In this document: in pieces, positions 45,263 to 55,754 of the stretch
Layout of the letters: the number at the start of each line of letters is the position of its first letter
How positions within the stretch are numbered: position 1 is the stretch's first letter
Source of the DNA: Hypomyces perniciosus
Lineage: Eukaryota; Ascomycota; Sordariomycetes; Hypocreales; Hypocreaceae
NCBI GenBank assembly: GCA_008477525.1
Contig: SPDT01000002.1
Coordinates: 3,534,001-3,598,000 of the forward strand
Direction: 5' to 3'
Length of the DNA: 64,000 nt
Position numbers and translations under genes: made by a program
Notes under the pieces: model-generated
What the model saw: only the letters and a program-made list of their open reading frames with translations
The model's database searches: none
Told to the model about the DNA's origin: nothing

Positions 45263-45897
45263 TTAGACCTCTTCTGTGTCTACGGCTTCATATCCGCCGC
45301 GGCTTCCCCTTCTGGTGAGTCGCATCAGAGTTGGGGTCTCGTACATGACCGTATACTCCACCTTATCGCCGCCTAGCACTGCACTGCCGGTCTCTCTCTG
45401 GCCAAATACGGGCGCAGGATCACACCAGAAATCTTTGCAATTTGCGATGCAGGCTCTGCTAAACGGATTCTTCTTCTTCCGCTTATTCTTAGCCGTTGCC
45501 GCGCCACGGCCGGCGATGGTCTCAATGAAGGGATCCACGCCGAGCAGCTGACTCCACTGCTTGAAAATGCCCCCCTTGTGCTTATGACCATGACCAGCAT
45601 TCGCGTCGGTTGCTGGCGTAGATATGGATGCGTGGTTGGGGTCAAGCGGTGTACCCGTTGACGTGAATGCGGTAGATAAGGAGGAACCAGTGCGGACACC
45701 AGTCATGTTTTCGTATGTAGTCATGGCTCGTGAGACTTGAACAAGCTGGGTGAACAAGAGCATAGTAACCCAGGTGAGTTGCAAGGAAGCCCAAGCTGCG
45801 AGTATTAGAGTATAAGAGTCGGCGTTGATGAGCTTGCAGAGACTGGGTCCGAAGAGAGTACAGGTCTCTGAGGCTTTAGCTGACACTTGTTCATAAT
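45263..45897 (-). pseudogene. Akr1-type palmitoyltransferase, C-terminal exon only
   Basis: Reading from about 45897 (just after an intron-like end, GCTAACACATCCAAG) to the stop at 45263: CTLFGPSLCKLINADSYTL, LQLTWVTMLLFTQLVQVSRA, MTTYENMTG, then KNPFSRACIANCKDFWCDPA, PVFGQRETGSAVLGGDKVEY and MYETPTLMRL. This is the C-terminal part of Akr1, a Golgi palmitoyltransferase whose N-terminal ankyrin repeats and DHHC catalytic domain should precede it. They are absent from the 500 bp upstream in any frame I checked. The piece is clean in frame but lacks the catalytic domain, so it is a truncated, probably non-functional remnant of a duplication. Confidence 0.8.
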
Positions 45898-46387
45898 CTT
45901 GGATGTGTTAGCACAAGCACGGAGACGGGAGTTGGCCGACCTAAAAGAGCGCCGCTCGACAGACAACAGTGATGTCGACTCGAGATCCCTGGATTGGGAA
46001 TGCCAGCAGGGGTTTGCATGGCTTAATCCAGGACATTGATATCAATGAAACTTTCTTGTTGCAAGATGTAAGTCTATAATTTTGTTCGCCCGAAAACATC
46101 ACAACGATCCAGTTAACTCATAGAGATAGCCAGGACCTCAAAATACTTGAAATATTCTCTTCGCCCAGCCATATGCGTACATGTGCGGCCCTTGTGTAAA
46201 TAGAACCCATGAGCTTGACGTGCTCAACCACTATCACCGCAGATGCACCATCCACCACATCCCCCACAACCGACACAGAGGCTAAAGGCAAAACTCCAGC
46301 TCCGGGCTTCGGGACTACGGAATACTAGACTACTCGTAGACGCCTCTGTCATTCTGAAGAGATTTGTGCACCGACTTCACAAATGCC
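45898..46387. other. Intergenic, nothing recognised
   Basis: No trace of the missing Akr1 exons. Confidence 0.45.
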
Positions 46388-47077
46388 TCAATATCCCGGT
46401 TCGTGGTTTCTATTACTACGACATCGGAGGGACAGGATGAGTAGATGTTCTGTTTTGGGGCATTCTACTGATGTACTTCGGTTTGGGGGTAAGGATGAGC
46501 GCATTGAGGCTTTGAAGGGGCTAGTCAAAGAGGCGGAGGCCACGAACAACAGTGAACTTGAACAAGTATTGAAGGAGGGATCCCATATGCTAGTGTTGAT
46601 CTGGCGGCTGCAGCCCCTGTCGTATACACCATTAGGGCCAGAGCAGGTGGTGATAGCGTTTTCCAGAGCGTTCTGGTCCTTCCAGCCGTTGAGGAAGTCA
46701 CCATGCAGACTGTAGCCGGTCGGGTCGCCAGTAGCGTAGACCAGGCGGTTGAAATCCTTGATTGAGCCGGTGCCGTAGAAGAACTCGTAGAAGACGGAGA
46801 CAATAGCCTTGGGGTGCGACTGTGGGCACACACCAGTGTTGTAGTCGCCAATAGTTGGGAAAGCGATCTTTTGATAGGTGTCAGCCAATGCAAGTGTTAA
46901 ATAGGCAAGTGGATTGTGCGAGGCAAACATACGTGGGATTTGTGGTTGGGGCTGTCAAGGTTTTGACCATCCCAACAGGACTGGAAAAAGGTCTCTGAAC
47001 GAAGACGTTGGCATTGTTGAGTTGGGAAACCATTGGAATCAGGAACAGGGTTTAGGCCAAGGCAGCGGCAACACACA
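46388..47077 (-). pseudogene. DUF1996 protein, 3' part only
   Basis: One exon ends at 46933 (GLNPVPDSNGFPTQQC, RSETFFQSCWDGQNLDSPNH, KSH) and may start at 47077 after an AG. A 65-nt intron (46932-46868) leads to the next (IAFPTIGDYNTGVCPQSHPK, AIVSVFYEFFYG, YATGDPTGYSLHGDFLNGW). CWDGxxxDSPNHxSH and GDxTGxxxHGDFxxGW are hallmarks of fungal DUF1996 proteins, which are usually secreted and often carry WSC domains; their activity is unknown to me. The first half, with signal peptide and MHxxGG-like block, is not found upstream, so the gene is truncated at its 5' end. Translation after GVYDRGCS drifts from the family. Confidence 0.75.
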
Positions 47078-48623
47078 CTGCAATTGGTACAGAATATGTA
47101 GCATTCTATTGGCTTTGAAACAAACTGCAACGGCACGAGGCTCGCGAAAATAGGGTGACTAGGGCTGAAAGCAATTGGTATTTCTGCCCATTGCACTGCT
47201 GCTCCCGTTCTTATGCGCTTGGCAACGGCGGAAAGATACTGGGGTCGACGGTGTCCTGTCCTGCAACGGGGTACATATCCACCAACCTCTCAACCATATT
47301 TCTGATCTCTTGCATTCTCTCCTTACACCTGGAAGCCAAGTTAGACGCTGGCTAGTAGTGGGTCAAGGCTACTTACTCTTTCTTAAACTCCCATAACTCG
47401 CCAATCCTAATTGGGAAGATCATCAGGCGGATGGGTACGAGACAAACGTGGTGGGATAACTTACGATCGATTGATGCTGTCTATGCTTTTTCCGTCAATG
47501 ACAGTGCTGCTACATGCGTCTAACAATATTTTATTATGACCTACTCCGCGGCAATGTGCCCGATCATTTGATGGATCTTGGCTATCTCATTAAGCCCGTC
47601 ATCATCAGCAGCCCTGCACGCAATTAGTCACTGCAGCACGAAGGGGAGTGTAGGTATTACATCCTATTGGTTTTGGTGATTGTTGGCAGCCTTGAGTCCT
47701 GTTCAGCCGCAGTTCAAGGATGGTGTTGCCGGCGATTGTTATCCAGGTCGCCGGTGACGCGGCAGGACTAAATGGCACGGTGTATGACTCGCCAGCCTGA
47801 ACAAAATTAATTGTGAGTCCTGTCAAATCTAGAATAGGCTGATATCCAGCAAGGCCATTTGTCAAGAGTATGAGAACTCAGAGCAGCACCTGCGATCCCT
47901 CGTGGATTTAAGAAACAAGGAGATCAACCACCTAAAGTAGCAGGTACAGGAAGCCGATCGCCGATTGAAGGACGAAGCTTCTTACCTCTGCATGCAACAA
48001 GACCTGATCATTTCTCTAAGAGGCGATCTGGCTAATTATGAAGAGGCAGCAGCAGAGATTGGCCGGGTCGAGGGTAGGAACCAAACACCCCGGCTTCGAC
48101 CCAATCAATAATTAGATGATACAGAACCTCCCGAGTTTGCTCTTTTATCGGTGTTGTCAGATACATATTCTACCAACGCTTTGCAGGCGACGAGAAGTGG
48201 AGTCAATGGGGATATGAGAAACATAGACAATCGGGATACGAAGGACGAGTACGGACAGATTTGCGACTCCTTCTTATTGTGTATGGAAGGAAGCAAGAGC
48301 TGAATAGATTATACTAAGTCGATGTGGCTACGGGAGTCTTGACTTTATCTACTTATCGTAAGATCTGCCTGACTATGTGTTTCTTTGAGTGTAGTAATTG
48401 AAGACGGCACGGAATTGTAACTCTATCTTAAAATGTGGCTTGACTAATCCGTGCCCACAGTCCAAGTCTTAGCAGTTAACAAGTATAAGTAGCAACTAAC
48501 GCCTATCAATGTTCAAATTATCAAGATACTTCTTCGTCTCCCCCAAGTCGTCATCCGAGCCTATATAGAGACTCCTGCTAGGGTAATATCGATGCGAGGT
48601 GCTCTTGCTGTCGCGCATTCATC
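47078..48623. other. No intact gene
   Basis: Contains a minus-strand ORF of 86 codons at 47605-47865 (LTINFVQAGESYTVPF, WITIAGNTILELRLN), unrecognised, and the coiled-coil relic at 47881. Confidence 0.4.
47881..48111 (+). pseudogene. Coiled-coil relic with one nonsense codon
   Basis: The frame reads EQHLRSLVDLRNKEINHLK, TAG (47938-47940), QVQEADRRLKDEASYLCMQQ, DLIISLRGDLANYEEAAAEI and ends at TAA 48109. The TAG precedes another CAG and is what CAG becomes by C->T. It resembles in style, though not in clear alignment, the coiled-coil pseudogene at 13354. It has no start codon and no known function. Confidence 0.45.
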
Positions 48624-49468
48624 ATGAGCTCCATGTCAAAAACGCGGAAGCGGTCCGCCAACCGATATGCCCGCTGCCCGTTTAGGGTAAGAATGCTCGC
48701 GAACTCGGTAATTAAAGGGGGAAACTCGATATTTGTCGAGCAAGAAACAGCATTTGTTTCCAAGTCTGGCCATTCGCTTCAAATAGCCATGTTAAGCAAC
48801 ACAACATAATAGACTTGGCTTGTAATGTGGTTGCGTATGGTGGGAATCGTGTGGAGTGGAAGGCGATAAAACCTTATAAAAGTTTGTTCGTGAGTAGGCC
48901 CGCCGAATGAAAGAAAGAAAAGAAAAAAACAGTTGTGGATACCGCAGCTTCTTATAGAAAGTGCTAATAATTATATACAGTGAATGGCCATAAATACTTT
49001 GTTGGAGATTTTGTTTACGTTAGAAATGGAGTGTCAACAATTGAGCGACATCAAACAGTAACTGCTAGACAGGACACGCCTCCTGCTATCCGACTTGTCT
49101 GCTGGGTTGCTCGTATCGCGGAAATCAGAGCATCAGATAGGCATCATGTCCATGTTCTGGGGTTCTGGATGTATTGGCCGGATGAGCTACTCCGCGGCAC
49201 AATTGGTGGGGGGGAAGGGAGATGGTCATCGAGAACATTATCACAAACACGAACTCATAGCGTCCAACCACTGTAAGTTCCCTACCTCTATACTTATCCG
49301 TCTCTTTCGTTGATTAATGACCGAGTGTTAGTGGATGTAGTCGATGCTATTAGCGTCATTGGCCATGTTCTTGTCGATCAAAGGACAGAATTGAGTGAAG
49401 AGTGCAACAGTGGCTTGTTCTGGCGACGCGCGCTCAATTGTCGAACGTCAAAGTTTTTGTCTCACTGA
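48624..49468 (+). pseudogene. Decayed copy of the BAH/PHD-like gene
   Basis: ATG 48624 gives MSSMSKTRKRSANRYARCPF, matching the start of the intact gene at 55059 (MSSESEK..., CPFRV). The frame breaks, resumes as VEWKAIKPYKSLF before a GTGAGT donor, and after an intron with a CTAAT branch site continues NGHKYFVGDFVYVRNG, VCWVARIAEIRASDRHH and GFWMYWPDEL, the BAH core. A G-run at 49207-49213 shifts the frame before HYHKHELIASNH. After another intron it reads DVVDAISVIGHVLVD and NSGLFWRRALNC, then stops at 49466. The PHD-like exon is missing. At least three frameshifts make it non-functional. Confidence 0.8.
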
Positions 49469-49772
49469 AGCAAAAGATGAGTGCACGACTGAGACAACAG
49501 ATTTGGGGAAGGACGTATCTGTATATTAGGCAGTTATCATGTTGCTCAACCTACGCGGGGCAGGGTCAATATTAACTTAACACTGTATAAGGCCTGCTTG
49601 ACTGACCATTGAATGCTGTTCCTTCGCTATACTTCTAAGCTATATCCGGTGTTACAAACGCTCAAATAGCTTATGGAGAACAGTAGGAGGAGCTGAAAAC
49701 AGAGATTTGTTAGATACTGCAAACTGGTGAAGAGACTGTCCGCTAGGAGAGCATGTTATATGTATCACCCGT
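49469..49772. other. Short intergenic
   Basis: 3' flanks of the two convergent units; no gene. Confidence 0.5.
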
Positions 49773-51209
49773 CTATCTAGTGTGGAAGGGAAGGAGCCCT
49801 GTGGTTTGCTCATCTGTCTTGGTGTATTCTGACTTAAACACCCGCAATTCTGATTGTAGCCATGGAGGCTGATTAAATAATTGCCATTGTTGATGCGGTT
49901 GCAATTGCAGCTGCACTATCAAGCTTTGCTGTGGCTGCCCGAACTTGGTGCTGTGATCCTGCCGAGTCACTTGTATGGGATTATAGTATACCGGCGATTG
50001 GCTTATGCCAGCTGGATCAGTCGAGTCAGAAAAGTCAATTAGATCTGGCTCGGGGTCTTTGTTCACACAGGGCTTCAAGGATGACTTGGGGACGTCGGGG
50101 CTCATCGCCTCGGCTGACTTGGATAAAACACTGCTGGAACCCGTCACCTTCTCTGTCAGATACCGTCTTCGACGGGTCTCAAAGTCGGACTCCATAAGGT
50201 AGTTCTCTAACAGGCGTCCAAGATTCACGGGGACGCGCTCAAGCGTCGGCATCTCGACACCGGTGTAGTACTCGTACAATCGCGCAATGTAGAGATACCG
50301 TATGATGCACTCTGTCTGCCCCACGAACGTGTTGTAGATGTCCACAGCTCTTTGAGCGTTTGGCTTTGACAATTCAAAGAAGTGCTCTGCGATAGAGAGC
50401 AGGTGAGACGATAGGTGTGTGAGGGAAGGCTGGGGAGTGTTACGCACCTAGGATGTGAATGAGTCTCTGGTTAAGAGCTTGGAATAACTCGAGGAGGTCC
50501 AAGACAAGCAGTCGGAATACGGCAATCGAAATCTCGTTACCAGGGTCTGTCTCCAGGATCTGAAGCGGTGGAAGTGTCAGTAACGATGGTTGGCAGTGGG
50601 GCTTCAATAGCGCATCTCACGTTGCACTCAACCAGCGCGGAGAGCTGTTCCTGGACCAACTCTCTTCCCTCAAAAAGCCTTTTATTAATGGAAGCATTCT
50701 CGAGCCTCAATTCGGGCTCACGCACCCAATCGATTCCCGTGTCGCAGTACGACAGTGTGCGTTGGGCCAGATAGTTGGCATAACGCTGAATGATTGCGCC
50801 ATACGGTTGAGCTATTGCTTACTCGTGTTTAGCGGTCTTATTACTTTGCCAATGTAATTGAGGGGGATATACTGGTCAAGAAGTGACACGGGCACAGTAC
50901 TTTCACGTGTGTGGAGAGAAATGATACTGTCACGCCGGGCGAGCCCTCCCGGATCATGAGGTGAACCTCCATCAGCCTTCTCAGGATAACGGTCCATTTC
51001 GGGTCACTTAGGCGGCATGTCAAGGTGCGGAATACTTTGCCGATTCCCGTATCACTAGCATGGGTAGCAATGAGAATGCGCTTGATGTATGCTGCCTCGG
51101 GTGGCTCGTTCTATCGCGATGTTTATGGTTACCCAGTTGAGAAGCGGACACTGGTTAGATATCCTGCACGAACCTTGTTTCTGATTGGCTTTTCTAGAGA
51201 GCTCAGCAT
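49773..51209 (-). CDS. ANTH-domain clathrin-adaptor protein (AP180/CALM type), 391 aa, 5 exons
   Basis: Exons 51209-51174, 51110-50888, 50811-50621, 50559-50448 and 50386-49773 join in frame (1176 nt) with introns of 63, 76, 61 and 61 nt. The product starts MLSSLEKPIRNK and reads EAAYIKRILIATHASDTGIG, KVFRTLTCRLSDPKWTVILR, LMEVHLMIREGSPGVTV, QRYANYLAQRT, WVREPELRLE, VFRLLVLDLLELFQALNQ and HFFELSKPNAQRAVDIYNTF, the ANTH superhelix. PVNLGRLLENYL ends the domain. The C-terminus has DLIDFSD, a possible clathrin-box-like motif, and a Q-rich tail. Family members bind PIP2 and clathrin at endocytic pits. Basic residues of the usual N-terminal lipid site are fewer than I expect, so it may be a diverged paralogue; all splice sites are intact. 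Confidence 0.88.
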
Positions 51210-51429
51210 GATGCGGGCTTAAGCGCGGGAATTGGCAGCTCTGGGCGAAGAGGCCAGACTGTCTCGACAGAAAAGACGCCGAGGGAGCACCTTTTATGGC
51301 ATCGCAACAATAACAAATTACATACTCCTGTGAAGATACCCGAATCATTAGACTTTGGATGGGCAGATACTGGACGGTGGCCAAGAGCGGACATGCTGAG
51401 AAACCATGGATCGGCATGGCTGCATGATG
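51210..51429. other. 5' flank of the ANTH gene
   Basis: Non-coding as far as I can see. Confidence 0.4.
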
Positions 51430-52570
51430 CGATTTTGGCTTTGCCTGTCTAGCTTATAATATCTTTAAATCCCATAAAATGCCAGTAAAAAGGCTATCTT
51501 TATATAGGAATAAGATATCTTTTATTATCCTATATAAAGGCTTAATATAATTAAATATTTATAAGTACTCCTTTAAAATAACTTTAAGTCTATTTTTATC
51601 TATATTACTATATTTACTTTACGCGATATTTTTATAACCTCTTATATACTACCGCAATAATATACTTTTTTTAAGCGGCTAACCTAATATTCTCAATAAT
51701 ACTTAACTATAGTAAATATATAGCCAGATAAAGATATAAAAAATACTTTAAGATTATAATAATATATATATAAAATGCCGAAAAGGACTTTAATTGCTAT
51801 AAACTCTATAATACTTATTTAATACTAAGCCCTACTAAAACCTATACCTTTTTCCTTAGCTAAGTCTAAATTAATAAATATTCCTTTAAAGCTATCAATT
51901 TTCTTTAAGTTAATAATAATAATATTATTTTCCGAGATATTACAGTATAGCATCTTCCCGTCTAGGTATAATAACCGATACACTTTAATAGCGTTATAAA
52001 GGCATTTAAAAAGCTTAGTAATAAACTTAAACTAGCTAATAGATTATCCTATAGGAAATATAGTTAAAATATATAAAATGCAGTTATTATATAGCATGTT
52101 TGTTTTATTAGATAAAGCTAATACCTTGCAGTTTTTAAATAAAGTAATAGACTTTATTCTCTCTTTATTTTAGCTTAAATAGCAGGCTATTTAACTAAAA
52201 CCTTTTAAAGATATACCTTATTTTATTTATAGACTTCTATTTTTTAAATATATTACTAGTAATATTAAAACTAGGAAATTAACTAAAAAAGTAATTTAAT
52301 AGGGGTTATAATTATAAAGATATATTAACACTGTATAGTATAGTATAAAACTTATATAAAGTTGAAAAGATAAAACCTTTATATAGTTTACTTATATTAA
52401 TAACTATATTATATTCTTTAATAATTATATCTAATCCTAGCTTTTTATCGCTTATTATTAAATAACTATATATTACCTAAATAAACTTCTCAGGCTCTTA
52501 ATAAATATTGAATATAGCTCTACTATATAATCTAAAATAATCAAAAACCTATATCTCTATCTCAGTTCCA
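51430..52570. repeat. AT-rich decayed block (RIP-like)
   Basis: About 1.1 kb of TA-rich sequence with stops in every frame, sharply bounded by ordinary sequence on both sides. It is probably a heavily RIP-mutated element; no ends recognised. Confidence 0.6.
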
Positions 52571-53839
52571 GTTAAAGAGAAGGCATAAACGAATAGGCGA
52601 GTAGGCTGGCCTGCGAACACGTTTCGTACAGCGCTGGGTCTAACAGAATCCCCTAAGAGACTATCAATAAGTGAATTAATTCAATTCCAGAGAGGTTTAA
52701 AAGGGTATTGAAACTGGATAGAAAGATAGCTGGCTATTAGCTTTCTAGATAAATAGAAAATTGCAGTTTGGTCTGCTATGTTGTGTGGTAGTTATGATAT
52801 TATAAGTGGACCCACTTTTCACTGTTTTTATGTCCCCCGGTTGGGACTACTGATGACAGCTATGACCGAGGTGGCAACTGGAAGCAGAAAGAAGAACAGA
52901 TGTGAGCTTTTAAAGTAAAGGGATGGTAGTCCTACTGCTTTAGTCAGTACCCCCCCTGCGCTGTCCTTGGGCCAATACCAGGCCAACATCATTCATGGTC
53001 CTTCAACTTCATGGAATAGTGTACCTGTAGGCTTCTAAGAGAGTGCCCTGGAAAGGTGTCACGGAACCGCTGATGAATCTCCACCCGCGCAAGGTTCCTA
53101 TGCCCCGCCCTCAACTTAATGAGTAGATCGTCCTCTGCGGGTGTAAATCTGGCCCTCGTACCTGGAATCCGTCTTGCCTGGCACTACTCGTTCTTGAGGT
53201 TATCATACGACGCGTAGTGCTTGTGACAGTGCTTCCTTGGTTATGCCTTGTGTAGAATGGCCATTCAAACTGCGGCTGGAACGTCGCTACGCCGGCCAGG
53301 TTAGCAATGGCCACCGGGCAACTCGACGCAAATTAACCGCGGGGACGGATAGCACCTGCATAAAACCGCTAACCCACCACACCCACCACCTCGTACCAGG
53401 TGCCTGTCTGAGTATGGAGACGAGCCACACAACGCAATTCTGAGGATACCAACGAGGTGGCAGGGGTAAGAAGTTATAGTGGGTTTGATACTAATAGGGC
53501 TCGAGGTCTGAACGGTGGCCACCCCGACAGGTCTTCCGTTTAAAACGTGCGCGTACTTACTATACCCCCTCCCCTTGGAGCAGTGCAACAATGCCTTTAT
53601 TTCTTTTGATTGAGTCGCCAATCAGCGCGTCTACCACGGCGGTACGGTTAGTCCAACTCTGGATGACGAAGCTAGAGTACAGAGTACACAGCAAGCAACG
53701 AAAGAGTACTTCCTACTCCCTCCGTTTCTGGTAGATGGAGATTTCCCTTGCACCAAGTAGGGGCTTCCTGTGTGTGCTTGCATGTATATTGTACTGAACA
53801 CGTGCACCTACATGGGACCACCTGCTTGCAGGTTCGTCG
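52571..53839. other. Intergenic, no supported gene
   Basis: ORFs of about 106 codons (53301-53621, minus) show no family. The right part is the 3' flank of the BAH gene. Confidence 0.4.
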
Positions 53840-55059
53840 TCAATCTCTCTTTGCCTGCATGGCCTTTCCTTGCTCAATCCACTTCTCACCCTGGATACCG
53901 TCCCTCAAGTCTTCAATCTCCAATGCTGCCTGGGTCCCGTTCACCTTCAGCGTTGCTTCGAACAGACGTTCGTACGGCTTAGCCTTAGCCGCCTTCTTAA
54001 TCGCAGCTGTCTTGAACGGCCGTCCTCGTCTACGCTTTCGTGAGGCCTGGCTATTGGGAACAGCTGTAGATGTTTCCTCGTTGTCTTCCTCCACCACTGT
54101 CCAGCCTTGGATGTCGTTCAGAGAAAGTGTAGAGCCCATTACCTGATCGCCTTCTTTCTCCTTCATCAAAAGTTGCTTGTGTATGTGTGAGGTAACTCTC
54201 CCCAGTCGCCTATTAACTCTCACCAGGACGTCGTCGCACAGACAATTGTAGTGCATCGGCATCCTGCAGTTCGTACAACGGACGAACTTGTCGGGATTCA
54301 CAGGGGTCAAGCATCTGCAGACCATACCAACAGACTGGCTAACAAAGTCAGCTGCCATCAGAGAACTATCGGGAGAAACAGGCCCAACGCACTGATAGCT
54401 GTGAAATCAGACAATTAAAGGCCTCCCGCCAGTACAGACCATCTGGTATATGCTCGGATTCCTTCCATTGTGCAATGTTCACGTGCTCGACAATACTAAG
54501 AACATTGATAACATCCACTGGCGTAGATTAGAGAACAGCGCATTGTGTTATATTGACCAAGTGGCTTACCATGATTTGAGGCGATCAACTCATGCGTACC
54601 ATGATACCGCTGACGTCCATCAGGTAAGTCGTCCGGCGTGTACATCCAGCAGACAGCGGCATAAACCCTATTCTTATCAGCAGCGCGGATTTCCACGATC
54701 CGTGCTACCCAGTGCATATTGGACTCCACGTTCGCCACGTGGACAAACTCCTCAGCCCAGTATTTGACTTCGTTCACTACAAACATCTCGTTAGATGTGC
54801 TGAAACAGACCCCTCACTGACTCTATGAGAACCGTCGTAACCCACAAACGAAGTTCCTATAAGCCGTCATGTCTAACCATGACTTCTCAGGATCCACGGT
54901 GTACCGAATCTTCATCGAGCCATTCCTCTTGAACTTGCCGGCTGGGCTGAAGAGGGCCACCCCCCGCGCCGAATCCGGTACCATCGTCACCCTGAAAGGG
55001 CAATCGGCATAATCTTTGTCTGCATTGGCGTCGGGGCGCTTTTCTGATTCTGAGCTCAT
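53840..55059 (-). CDS. BAH-domain protein with PHD-like finger, 348 aa, 4 exons
   Basis: Exons 55059-54850, 54786-54570, 54517-54393 and 54334-53840 join in frame (1047 nt); introns are 63, 52 and 58 nt with CTAAC/CTGAC-like branch sites. The N-terminus has CPFRVTMVPD and YTVDPEKSWLDMTAYRNF. The BAH core is FVHVANVESNMHWVARIVEI, RVYAAVCWMYTPDDLPDG, GTHELIASNH and VDVINVLSIVEHVNIAQW, then PDGLYWREAF. The PHD-like finger is VCRCLTPVNPDKFVRCTNC with MHYNCLC; the last Cys pair of a full PHD is not seen. The tail has RKRRRGRPFK (AT-hook/nuclear-signal-like) and PYERLFEATLKV. Family role: nuclear chromatin reader, often repressive. A dead copy lies 5 kb away. Its ATG overlaps the stop of the upstream ORF. 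Confidence 0.85.
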
Positions 55060-55394
55060 TACGAAGTACTGATGTGGTGGATCGCTCCCGCCGTTGAGTT
55101 CGCGCCCTGCAAATATAGCACAGCCTTGCCACCTGGATATTGTTCAAGGGCGTCCAGTTGAGAGAGGCGCGCAAGTTCTCTCAACAGCTTCTCCCGCACT
55201 GTTGTGCAGAAAATTCGTGTAGTTCTTTTCTCAGTTGGATACTGTTCTCGATTCGTGTCTATAATACTCAAAGACCGCGTTGCACCACCACAGCAGCATT
55301 TAGCGTGGCTGTTTGACTCCACCTTGGCTACTCCGTACATGCACCTAGGTACCTTATCACCCCAGCGAATCGTTGTCTTGCCAGCCCTAGACAT
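55059..55394 (-). CDS. Small ORF of 111 aa overlapping the BAH gene start
   Basis: ATG 55394 to TAA 55061-55059, overlapping the next ATG as TAATG. The second half looks genuinely coding (REKLLRELARLSQLDALEQY, PGGKAVLYLQGANS), helical and then a strand; the first half has CCCGG and is less clear. No family is recognised. It could be a separate small protein read from a two-cistron message, a long upstream ORF that limits BAH translation, or part of an alternative N-terminus. Its position and overlap are the only functional hints. Confidence 0.45.
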   Translation of the reverse strand: MSRAGKTTIRWGDKVPRCMYGVAKVESNSHAKCCCGGATRSLSIIDTNREQYPTEKRTTRIFCTTVREKLLRELARLSQLDALEQYPGGKAVLYLQGANSTAGAIHHISTS

Positions 55395-55754
55395 TCTTTT
55401 TTTTTGTTACTATTTACGACCTCTCTGTACTAGATACAACAGCCTCGTCTGGGCAACAGGTCGGTAGGAGCCAGGGTTCTAGATACTGTATAGTAGAAGG
55501 CAGCCGTCGCCAGTTGCACAGTTCTGGTCTACAGCCGACCTAACCCACACTCATCACCCTGTGGCACGAACAGCAGGCAACGCTTCAGTTGCCGAAGATA
55601 GGACGCTGACCACTAAGAAACGCATCTGTATACTGGCTCAAGTTGCCCTTTCAGCTCAGCCGCCGGGCGTTAACAAATTGCATTGTATCGATAAACAACA
55701 AGGCCTTTGCCATCCGCGGGTGCCCATCCTTTGCCAACAGATCCAACGCCTCAT
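55395..55754. other. 360-bp intergenic
   Basis: Between the helicase gene end and the small ORF. A poly-T stretch (TTCTTTTTTTTTG) lies at 55395-55407. No gene. Confidence 0.45.
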
